The notes beneath the pieces were generated by a model. It did not search any database, had not been told where the DNA came from, and saw only the letters and a list, made by a program, of their open reading frames with translations. Below, one piece after another: positions 27,001 through 32,958 of a stretch of 32,958 nucleotides of DNA. Where the stretch lies: positions 1 to 32,958 of the forward strand of contig CAZWDR010000018.1 in assembly GCA_964632365.1 (NCBI GenBank), written 5' to 3'. Origin of the DNA: ZC4RG30 sp964632365. GTDB taxonomy: Bacteria > Pseudomonadota > Gammaproteobacteria > Steroidobacterales > Steroidobacteraceae. Position 1 is the first letter of the stretch; the number at the start of each line of letters is the position of its first letter. The translations under genes were made by a program, and so were the position numbers.

Positions 27001-27118
27001 GGTGCTGACCATCTTCACCACGCCGGTGGTGTACCTGTTCTTCGATCGCCTGGCATCACGCCGTGCCGGCGCGGATCCTGCGCCAGTGCCGGCGCCGCAG
27101 GCCGGAGGCGCCGCGTGA
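24017..27118 (+). CDS. mdtB: RND efflux permease, MdtB-like
   Basis: A 1033-residue proton-driven multidrug permease of the HAE1 class, in the inner membrane with large periplasmic loops. It starts S-R-P-F-I-Q-R-P-V-A-T, typical of these pumps. The proton-relay pair is Asp401-Asp402 in V-V-D-D-A in the fourth membrane segment, with Lys920/Lys921 in L-V-K-K-N-G in the tenth. Its length and its pairing with a second, different permease match the MdtBC heterotrimer. E. coli MdtBC exports bile salts and novobiocin; the substrates here are unknown. The stop overlaps the GTG of the next gene by 4 bp. Confidence 0.94.
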   Translation: MSISRPFIQRPVATTLLMLALLVSGILSYRLLPVAALPQVDYPIIQVFTFYPGASPDVVTRAITAPLERSLGQIPGLKQMSSSSSGGASVLTLQFSLEVDLGVAEQEVQAALNSSGNLLPNDLPAPPVYRKVNPADAPILTLAVTSSTLPLPEVHDLVDTRIAQRLAQLPGVGMVSLGGGQRPAIRVQVNPAALAAHDLSLEDVRGAISAANVNQPKGSFDGPYRFTMLDANDQIRSVEEYRSLIVAWRNDAPLRLGDVATISDGAENRYLAAWADRLPAVLVNVQRQPGANVIQVADRVRELLPRLTATMPAATEINILTDRTGSIRASVRDVQTELVFAVGLVVMVTFLFLRSASATLIPSVVVPLSLVGTFGVMYLLGFSVNNLSLMALTIATGFVVDDAIVMLENIARHREAGLPPMQAALAGAKEIGFTLVSLTISLIAVLIPLLFMGDVVGRLFHEFAVTLAVAIFISLLVSLTLTPMMAARMLKSAPDHQREDFLTRVIARYTVWLDWVLNRQRTTLLVMVATLVLTAVLYAFVPKGFFPSQDSGVLQVVTEAPQDISFAAMAERQQALAERILEDPSVASLSSFIGVDGTNTTLNSGRMLVNLLPHGERDDRAPAIIERLRERLSDPQTGVPGIRAYLQPVQELSIEDRVSRTQYQMTLTSPDIEELSLWTGRLIDRLQQERSLSDVASDLQNQGLQAYVEIHRDQAARLGVSVAQVTNALYSAFGQRQIATLFTQANQYRVVLEVDPRRGDGLGALETTYIPTRDGGQVPLSTVATVSQRPTPLLVNHQGQFPSATVSFNLAPGVSLGEAVGAIEQAQRDVQLPLSVEMRFQGAAEAFRSSLSNTLWLILAAVITMYIVLGVLYESFIHPVTILSTLPSATVGALLALLVARQPLDLIAVIGIVLLIGLVKKNGIMMVDFALEAQRAGATPREAIRRAAQLRFRPILMTTLAALVGALPLMLASGSGAELRAPLGIVMVGGLLVSQVLTIFTTPVVYLFFDRLASRRAGADPAPVPAPQAGGAA

Positions 27119-30100
27119 ATCTGGCGCGACCGTTCATCCACCGACCGGTCGCAAGCCTGCTGCTGGCCGTGGCGATCCTGCTGTGCGGGCTGCTTGCGTT
27201 CCGGCTGCTGCCGGTGGCGCCGCTGCCGCAGGTGGAGTTCCCGGCCATCCAGGTGAGCGCGAGCCTGCCGGGCGCCAGCCCGGAGAGCATGGCGGCCACC
27301 GTCGCCACGCCGCTGGAGCGCGCGCTGGGCAGCATCGCCGGGGTCACCTCGATCAGCTCCGACAGCCGCCAGGGCGCGGTCAACGTGCGGCTCGAATTCG
27401 AGCTCGACCGCAACATCGACGAGGCCGCGCGCGATGTGCAGGCCGCGATCAACGCCGCGCGCAACCAGCTGCCCGCCGGCATGCCGGGCAACCCGACCTT
27501 CCGCAAGGTGAACTCCTCGCAGTCGCCGATCATGGCGCTGGCGCTGTCCTCGCCGAACCTGTCGCCCAGCCACCTGTATGACCTCGCCTCCACCGTGATC
27601 GCGCAGAAGATCGCGCAGGTGCAGGGCGTGGGGCAGGTCACCGTCGACGGCAGTTCGCTGCCGGCGGTGCGCGTGCAGCTGAATCCCGGCGCGCTGGCGC
27701 ACCATGGCATCTCGCTCGATGAAGTGCGCACTGCCATCTCCGACGCCAATGCGCTGCGCCCGATGGGCGCGCTGGAGAACGGCGAGCGGCGCTGGAACGT
27801 GCGGCTGTCGGAGCCACTGCGCGAGGCGCGCGACTACACCCCGCTGATCGTGGCCCATCGCGACGGCGCCGCGGTGCGGCTGGCCGACGTGGCGACGGTC
27901 ACCGACTCGGTCGAGAACCGCTACACCACCGGCTTCCACAACGGCAACTCCGCGGTGATCCTGCAGGTCAGCCGCCAGCCCGGCGCCAACATGGTCGACA
28001 CCCTCGACCTGATCGCCGCGCAGCTGCCGGGGCTGCGCGCGCTGCTGCCCGCCGATGCCGAACTGAGCGTGGTGATGGACCGCTCGCCCGGCATCCGCAC
28101 CACGCTGCGCGAGGGCCAGACCGCGCTGATCGCCGCGATGGTGCTGGTGGTGCTCGTCGTCTGGGTGTTCCTGGGCAGTGCGCGCGCCGCGCTGATCCCC
28201 GGTGCCGCGGTGGCCGTATCCCTGGTGGGCAGCTTCGGCGCGATGTACCTGCTCGGGTTCTCGCTGAACAACCTGTCGATGATGGCGCTGATCCTGGGCG
28301 CGGCACTGGTGGTCGATGACGCCATCGTGGTGCTGGAGAACGTCCGCCGGCATCTGGAGGAGGGCCTCACGCCGCTGGAGGCCGCGTTGCGCAGTTCGAA
28401 GGAGGTGGGCTTCACGCTGCTGGCGATGAACCTCGCGCTGGTGGTGGTGTTCGTGTCGATCCTGTTCATGGGCGGCGTGGTGGAGAAGCTGTTCCGCGAG
28501 TTCTCGCTGACGCTGGCCGCGGCGATGACGATCTCGCTGCTGCTGTCGCTGACGCTGACCCCGAGCCTGTGCGCGCGCATCCTGCGGCCGCTGGACCGGG
28601 ATCGCGCCAACCAGGGCGTCGCCGCTGCCGCGTTCAGCGGACTGCGCGATGCCTACGGGCATGGCCTGGAGCGCGCCTTGCGCCATCGCGCGCTGGTGCT
28701 GGCGCTGTTCGCCGGCGTGGTGGCCGTGAATGTGTGGCTGTACATCGCCATCCCGAAGACGGTGCTGCCCGCGCAGGACACCGGCCAGCTGCGCGGTTTC
28801 GTACGCGGCGATGACGGCGCGTCGTTCCAGGTCATGCAGCCGAAGATCGAGGCCTACCGCCGGCTGCTGCTGCAGGATCCGGCCGTGCAGGATGTGACCG
28901 GCAGCGCCGGCGGCAGCGGAGCCGCCAATGCGCGCATCAGCGTGCGCCTGAAGCCACGCGCCGAGCGGGATGCCTCCGCGCGCCAGGTCGCCGACCGCAT
29001 CCGCGCGCGCGCGCCGCCGGTGCCCGGCGCCATCCTGAACCTGTTCCCCGACCAGGACATCCAGTTCGGTTCCAACTGGGGCAACAGCGAGAACGAGATC
29101 CTGCTGCTGTCTGATTCGGTGCCGTTGCTGCGCGACTGGGCCCGGCGTGTCTCGGAGAAGCTCGGCACGCTGCCGGAGCTGACCGATGTCAGTTCGTTCG
29201 GCGACGAAGGCACACAGCAGGTGCACGTGCAGATCGATCGCGAGGCGGCACAGCGTCTGGGCGTCGACATGCGCATGATCGCCTCGGTGCTCAACAACTC
29301 GTTCTCGCAGCGGCAGGTCGCGACGCTGTACGACGACATGAACCAGTACCGCGTGGTGATGGAGCTGGAACCCGGCTACACCGCCAGTCCCACCGTGCTC
29401 GACCAGATCCAGGTGATCGCCAATGACGGCCGGCGCGTGCCGCTGTCCGCGTTCACCGAATACACATTCGGGGGGGCGGCCGACCGCGTGCAGCACAACC
29501 GGCAGTTCGCGTCGACGGGCGTGGGCTATTCACTGGCCGAAGGGGTGACCGAGCAGCAGGCCCTGGATGCGATCGACCGCGCGATGTCGGACCTGATGCT
29601 GCCCACGCAGATCATCGCCACGCCAGGCGGGTCCACCGGCGGCGTGGCCACGACGCTGGCACGCCAGCCGCTGCTGCTGCTCGGCGTGCTGATCGCGGTC
29701 TATTTCGTGCTCGGCATCCTCTATGAGAGCACGCTGCACCCGATCACCATCCTGTCGACGCTGCCCTCGGCCGGCTTCGGCGCGTTGCTGGCGCTGCGCG
29801 TCAGCGGCACCGAGTTCAGCCTGATCGCGCTGCTCGGACTGTTCCTGCTGGTGGGTCTGGTGATGAAGAACGCGATCATGATGATCGACTTCGCGCTCGA
29901 CGCGCAGCGTCGCGAAGGGCTGTCGCCGTTTGCAGCCATCCATCGTGCCGCGCTGTTGCGGCTGCGGCCGATCGTGATGGTCAACGTAGCCGCGCTGCTG
30001 GCCGCGGTGCCGCTGCTGCTCGGAGCCGGCGAGGGCTCCGAGCTGCGCCGCCCGCTGGGCATCACCATCCTGGGCGGCCTGATGATGAGCCAGCTGCTGA

Positions 30101-30231
30101 CGCTGTTCACCACGCCTGTGGCGTATCTGTATGTGGAGCAGCTGCGCGCGCGGCTGGCGCGGCGCCGACGGGGTGCTGCAGGACAGCCGCATGCCGGAAG
30201 CGTCGCGCCCGCAGATAGTCGCGCAGGTTGA
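27115..30231 (+). CDS. mdtC: RND efflux permease, MdtC-like
   Basis: The second RND permease, 1038 residues. It starts at a GTG that overlaps the previous stop (GTGA). The beginning L-A-R-P-F-I-H-R-P-V-A mirrors that of its neighbour. Asp401-Asp402 (V-V-D-D-A) lie at exactly the same positions as in the first permease, and Lys918 is in L-V-M-K-N-A. Both subunits keep the proton-relay residues, whereas in E. coli MdtBC mutational work indicates an unequal division of labour. The C-terminal tail is basic, then Gly/Ala-rich. No outer-membrane channel gene follows, so a TolC-type partner must be encoded elsewhere. Confidence 0.94.
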   Translation: MNLARPFIHRPVASLLLAVAILLCGLLAFRLLPVAPLPQVEFPAIQVSASLPGASPESMAATVATPLERALGSIAGVTSISSDSRQGAVNVRLEFELDRNIDEAARDVQAAINAARNQLPAGMPGNPTFRKVNSSQSPIMALALSSPNLSPSHLYDLASTVIAQKIAQVQGVGQVTVDGSSLPAVRVQLNPGALAHHGISLDEVRTAISDANALRPMGALENGERRWNVRLSEPLREARDYTPLIVAHRDGAAVRLADVATVTDSVENRYTTGFHNGNSAVILQVSRQPGANMVDTLDLIAAQLPGLRALLPADAELSVVMDRSPGIRTTLREGQTALIAAMVLVVLVVWVFLGSARAALIPGAAVAVSLVGSFGAMYLLGFSLNNLSMMALILGAALVVDDAIVVLENVRRHLEEGLTPLEAALRSSKEVGFTLLAMNLALVVVFVSILFMGGVVEKLFREFSLTLAAAMTISLLLSLTLTPSLCARILRPLDRDRANQGVAAAAFSGLRDAYGHGLERALRHRALVLALFAGVVAVNVWLYIAIPKTVLPAQDTGQLRGFVRGDDGASFQVMQPKIEAYRRLLLQDPAVQDVTGSAGGSGAANARISVRLKPRAERDASARQVADRIRARAPPVPGAILNLFPDQDIQFGSNWGNSENEILLLSDSVPLLRDWARRVSEKLGTLPELTDVSSFGDEGTQQVHVQIDREAAQRLGVDMRMIASVLNNSFSQRQVATLYDDMNQYRVVMELEPGYTASPTVLDQIQVIANDGRRVPLSAFTEYTFGGAADRVQHNRQFASTGVGYSLAEGVTEQQALDAIDRAMSDLMLPTQIIATPGGSTGGVATTLARQPLLLLGVLIAVYFVLGILYESTLHPITILSTLPSAGFGALLALRVSGTEFSLIALLGLFLLVGLVMKNAIMMIDFALDAQRREGLSPFAAIHRAALLRLRPIVMVNVAALLAAVPLLLGAGEGSELRRPLGITILGGLMMSQLLTLFTTPVAYLYVEQLRARLARRRRGAAGQPHAGSVAPADSRAG

Positions 30232-30300
30232 TGCCGATCGCGGCAGAGGGGCCGGATGCCGCTGGCTGCGTGAACGTTCCGCGCGAGCCACGTGAGAGTC

Positions 30301-30312
30301 CGCTTTCAAGCG
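30301..30312. promoter_or_regulatory. Short palindrome in the 225-bp gap before the glycosyltransferase
   Basis: CGCTT-TC-AAGCG, a 5+5 inverted repeat in a stretch visibly less GC-rich than its flanks (30300-30456), 144 bp before the proposed glycosyltransferase start. The gap otherwise holds no gene. I find no convincing -35/-10 pair in it, although it must contain this gene's promoter unless the pump operon reads through. Confidence 0.25.
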
Positions 30313-30456
30313 AAATCACCCGGGCGCAAGTCTCGCATCGCAGACCGTCATTGCGTTGTAGGAGAACACCGCATCAACGTTGAGCGCGATCCGCGCTTGC
30401 ATGATGCGCGTCATCTGCGCAGCATCCAGACTCGTATCGGGTGCGAGGTTTTCTTG

Positions 30457-31719
30457 ATGCAAGCAGCAGGTCGCGCGATGTCGCCGAAGGGCGACAGCAG
30501 ACTTCAGGTCGGCCGTCCCAGTGTGCTGCTTGTCACGCCGCAGCCCTTTTTCGAAGAGCGCGGCACACCAATCGCCGTCGCGCTGGTGGCGAAAGCCCTG
30601 GTCGAATCCGGCTACCGCGTCGACGTGCTGGCCTTTCCGGTGGGCTCCGATCCGAAGATCCCCGGCGTGCGCATCGAGCGCTGTGCAAATCCACTGGGTT
30701 TCACCGAAGTGCGCGTGGGTTTCTCGCTGCGCAAGGCACTGCTCGACGTGAGCCTGCTGCAGTGTCTGTCGCGGCTGCTGGCGCGGCGCAATTACACGCT
30801 GGTGCATGCGGTGGAAGAGGCCGCGTGGCTGGCGGCCCTGGTGTGCCCGCCGCGCGGTGTGCCGTTCATCTACGACATGGCCTCCTCCATCCCTGACCAG
30901 CTGGCCGGGCACCGTGTGCTGGGCATGCGACCGGCGCAGAAGATGTTGCGCGCGATCGAGCGCCGCGTGATCGGGCGCGCCGCGCATGTCATCTGCAGCG
31001 GCGGGCTGGGCGCCACCGTCAGTGCGATCGCGCCGCGCGCGCCGGTGATCGAGTGGCGTTTTCCCGTCCTGCAGGAGCAGGCCAGCGATGCGCAGGTCGC
31101 CAGGCTGCGCGCCGATCACGCCATCGGCCCGCGCGACCGGGTGCTGCTCTACACCGGCAACTTCTCCACATATCAGGGCATCGACCTGCTCATCGAAGCG
31201 TTCATGCACGCGGCCGCCCACGACCCGCACCTGCTGCTGGTGTGCGTCGGCGCCAGCGATGCCCGGCAGGTGCAGAAGCTGACCGCCGACCTGCCGGCCG
31301 CACTGCATGCGCGCGTGCGCATCCTGCCGCGCCAGCCGCGCGCGATGATGCCGGCGTGGTTCGAGGTGGCGCATTGCCTGGTGTCACTGCGCACGCTGGG
31401 CGACAACATTCCGCTGAAGATCTTCGAATACATGGCCGCTGGCCGTCCGATCGTCGCCACGCGCGGCCCCGCGCACGAACCGGTACTGAATGACGCGCGC
31501 GCCTACCTGTGCGACGCAGATGCCGGCGACGTGGCGCGCGCCATCCATGCGGTGTTCGCCGACCCGGCGCGTGCCGGTCGTGTTGCGGGTGCGGCGGCCG
31601 AGCACGCCCGCGTCAATTTCAGCTGGACGCGTTTCCGCCAGCTGGTATCGGGCGTCTATGCGCGCGTGCTGCAGCGGCCCGAGGCGCAGCCCGCACACGC
31701 ATTCATCCGGCAGAACTGA
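30457..31719 (+). CDS. Glycosyltransferase (GT4-like)
   Basis: A GT-B-fold glycosyltransferase of 420 residues, expected to transfer a sugar from a nucleotide donor to a lipid or glycan acceptor. The N-terminal Rossmann half begins S-V-L-L-V-T-P-Q-P-F-F-E-E-R-G-T-P, with the loop that binds the acceptor side. The C-terminal half has L-L-Y-T-G-N-F, the donor-binding P-L-K-I-F-E-Y-M-A-A-G-R-P-I-V-A-T segment, and an R-V-R-I-L-P-R region. I chose ATG 30457, where GAGG stands 8 nt before; ATG 30478 is a close alternative, and the open frame further upstream (to 30292) has no family similarity. It is not in a polysaccharide cluster here, so acceptor and pathway are unknown. Confidence 0.85.
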   Translation: MQAAGRAMSPKGDSRLQVGRPSVLLVTPQPFFEERGTPIAVALVAKALVESGYRVDVLAFPVGSDPKIPGVRIERCANPLGFTEVRVGFSLRKALLDVSLLQCLSRLLARRNYTLVHAVEEAAWLAALVCPPRGVPFIYDMASSIPDQLAGHRVLGMRPAQKMLRAIERRVIGRAAHVICSGGLGATVSAIAPRAPVIEWRFPVLQEQASDAQVARLRADHAIGPRDRVLLYTGNFSTYQGIDLLIEAFMHAAAHDPHLLLVCVGASDARQVQKLTADLPAALHARVRILPRQPRAMMPAWFEVAHCLVSLRTLGDNIPLKIFEYMAAGRPIVATRGPAHEPVLNDARAYLCDADAGDVARAIHAVFADPARAGRVAGAAAEHARVNFSWTRFRQLVSGVYARVLQRPEAQPAHAFIRQN

Positions 31720-31724
31720 TCCGC

Positions 31725-31750
31725 CGCCGGCCCGCCGGTCACGGCCGGCG
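31725..31750. terminator. Hairpin between convergent genes
   Basis: CGCCGGCC (31725-31732) pairs perfectly with GGCCGGCG (31743-31750) over a 10-nt loop. It lies just after the glycosyltransferase stop and overlaps the end of the antisense gene. There is no T-tract on either strand, so it would be at best a weak bidirectional terminator. Confidence 0.35.
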
Positions 31751-32077
31751 CCTGCGCCGCTGACGCCACCGCCGCCATGCAGCGCGCAGCCGTTCATACT
31801 GGTCCAGCAGCCAGTGGGTCATCGCGGCCACAGGTTTGCGCAGGAACGGAACGTCCTGTGCAATCAGCAGCAGTCCGATCGGGAAGAATTCCAGCCCCAC
31901 CACCGGCAGGAACCAGAAGAACCCCGCCGCGAGGCACAGGATGCCGAGCGGGATGCGCACCGGGCGCGATCTGGGACTTCGCAGCCAGCGCAGCAGCGGA
32001 CCCATGGCGTCGGGCAGCAACTCCTCGAGCCGCACAAAGGCCTCATCGAGCCGGTCCTTGCTTTTCACTGATGGCAT
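31739..32077 (-). CDS. Conserved small membrane protein of unknown function
   Basis: A 112-residue protein that I do not place in a named family, though the segment L-P-V-V-G-L-E-F-F-P-I-G-L-L-L-I-A-Q-D followed by P-F-L-R looks like a recurring proteobacterial pattern. Residues 43-58 and 61-75 are hydrophobic, giving a two-pass hairpin. Before it is an amphipathic acidic/basic head (1-40), and after it a strongly basic Trp/Arg-rich tail (95-112). The frame is open to 32179, but ATG 32077 gives the natural start. No strong Shine-Dalgarno is present. It is divergent from the MFS gene and convergent with the glycosyltransferase. Confidence 0.65.
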   Translation of the reverse strand: MPSVKSKDRLDEAFVRLEELLPDAMGPLLRWLRSPRSRPVRIPLGILCLAAGFFWFLPVVGLEFFPIGLLLIAQDVPFLRKPVAAMTHWLLDQYERLRAAWRRWRQRRRRRP

Positions 32078-32158
32078 TCTAGCGGCAGGCGTGGCACGCG
32101 GCGCCGTGCGCAAGGCGCGCGTTGCTGACGGTCCATGCCTACCCGTGTCCGGCGCAAG

Positions 32159-32958
32159 ATGTCCGATCGACCCATGCAATCACGTCACCTGTTCCTCATC
32201 GCGCTGCTGCTGATCGCGGCGAACCTGCGCGCGGCGCTGACCGGCGTGGGGCCGGTGCTCGAGACGATCCGCCAGGACCTGGCGCTGACGGCCGCCGCGG
32301 CGGGACTGCTCGCCAGCCTGCCGGTGCTGATCTTCGCGGCGTTCGCGCCGATTGCGCGGCTGGCGCGCCAGTTCGGCGCCGAACGGATGATCCTGGTCGG
32401 ACTCGTGGTGCTGCTGGCCGGGCTGCTGCTGCGTTCGGCGGGCGGCGCCGCGCCGCTGTTCACCGGCACCGTCGTGCTGGCCATCGGCATCGCCTCGACC
32501 AATGTGCTGCTTCCGGTGGTCATCAAGCAGCGCTACCCGGACCAGGTGCCGTCGATGACGATGGCCTATGCCACCGTGATGGGCGCGACTGCGGCACTGG
32601 CTTCCGGCGTCACGATTCCGCTGGCGGTGTGGCTGCCCGGTGGCTGGCGCAGCGCACTGGCGAGTTGGGCGGTGCTGGCCGTGATCGCCCTGCTGGCGTG
32701 GCTGCCGCACGCGCGCGCACCGGCGGCGCGCGCGATCGCCGGGCAGGACTTACCGTCGGGCCGGCGCGCAGGCGCGATCCCGGCGTGGCGCAGCGGCATT
32801 GCCTGGCAGATCGCCGGCTTCATGGGGCTGCAGTCCACTGTGTTCTACATCGCGATCAACTGGTTTCCGGCCATCCTGCTCGACGCGGGTTTCACCGCAT
32901 CGGCCGCCGGCTGGCTGCTGACGCTGTACCAGGTCGCCGCCCTGCTTGCGGGCCTCGC
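32159..32958 (+). CDS. MFS transporter, CynX/NimT type (3' end outside window)
   Basis: The first 266 codons of a major facilitator permease that remains open at the window edge. The N-terminal segment N-L-R-A-A-L-T-G-V-G-P-V-L is the hallmark of the CynX/NimT (cyanate, nitroimidazole) group. Seven to eight hydrophobic segments are visible, with a basic cytoplasmic loop around residues 185-205 (P-H-A-R-A-P to R-R-A-G) between the two halves. The substrate is not predictable; these proteins are commonly annotated as cyanate transporters without evidence. ATG 32159 and ATG 32174 are both possible starts, neither with a strong Shine-Dalgarno. It faces the small membrane protein gene across 81 bp. 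Confidence 0.85.
   Translation, partial: MSDRPMQSRHLFLIALLLIAANLRAALTGVGPVLETIRQDLALTAAAAGLLASLPVLIFAAFAPIARLARQFGAERMILVGLVVLLAGLLLRSAGGAAPLFTGTVVLAIGIASTNVLLPVVIKQRYPDQVPSMTMAYATVMGATAALASGVTIPLAVWLPGGWRSALASWAVLAVIALLAWLPHARAPAARAIAGQDLPSGRRAGAIPAWRSGIAWQIAGFMGLQSTVFYIAINWFPAILLDAGFTASAAGWLLTLYQVAALLAGL

Noticed and set aside
26632..29496. A 954-codon open frame antisense to both RND permease genes
   Set aside because: Its translation is rich in His, Gln, Arg and Ala with no domain or membrane pattern, while the opposite strand encodes complete permeases. It is a high-GC codon-phase shadow, as are the long antisense frames at 7464-9896, 20908-23052, 22814-24607 and 1629-2756.
30356..30368. 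TGTAGGAGAACA resembling the start of REP elements known from Pseudomonas and Xanthomonadaceae
   Set aside because: Only a single short match, with no inverted partner and no second copy in the window.

Overview
This window is GC-rich DNA (by eye about two thirds G+C) and densely packed with genes. I see no tRNA, rRNA, CRISPR array, insertion sequence or phage gene. Full-length HrpA, RlmE with its K-D-K-E tetrad, a xylFGH transporter and a paired MdtB/MdtC-type RND pump point to a Gammaproteobacterium, perhaps from the Xanthomonadales/Steroidobacterales/Nevskiales side. That placement is an inference from gene content, not a phylogenetic result. The largest gap without a gene is 225 bases (30232-30456).

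Left part (1-12700). The 3' part of an SDR oxidoreductase, whose start lies outside the window, converges on hrpA. Next, on the minus strand, comes a carbohydrate-uptake block: an exported GH3 glycosidase, then xylF, xylG and xylH with 22-bp, 3-bp and overlapping junctions. A Tat-type lipoprotein with four sialidase Asp-boxes follows. The block looks like extracellular cleavage of glycosides plus ATP-driven pentose import, but no xylose catabolic gene or regulator is in view.

Middle (12700-17000). A small secreted EF-hand protein lies beside a SpoU/TrmH RNA methyltransferase that overlaps a COG2509-type FAD dehydrogenase by 4 bp. Divergent from this pair is rlmE, without its usual neighbours yhbY and ftsH, followed by a hemerythrin-like HHE protein.

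Centre (17020-22755). A promoter carrying a perfect inverted repeat drives a Tat-signal SDR and two tandem, overlapping YihY/BrkB membrane proteins. A 48-codon membrane peptide lies antisense. Then come a metallo-beta-lactamase-fold exonuclease and an ATP-dependent DNA ligase. These are two of the four genes of the known ligase/exonuclease/helicase/phosphoesterase repair cluster; the other two are absent here.

Right part (22756-32958). A three-gene RND efflux operon (membrane fusion protein and two different permeases) has the most striking regulatory signal in the window. A 13-bp sequence containing a perfect palindrome occurs at the promoter and again 94 bp away inside the first codons of the first gene, where it forces a rare AGA codon. 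After the pump come a glycosyltransferase, a small antisense membrane protein and the first 266 codons of a CynX/NimT-type MFS transporter that runs off the window.
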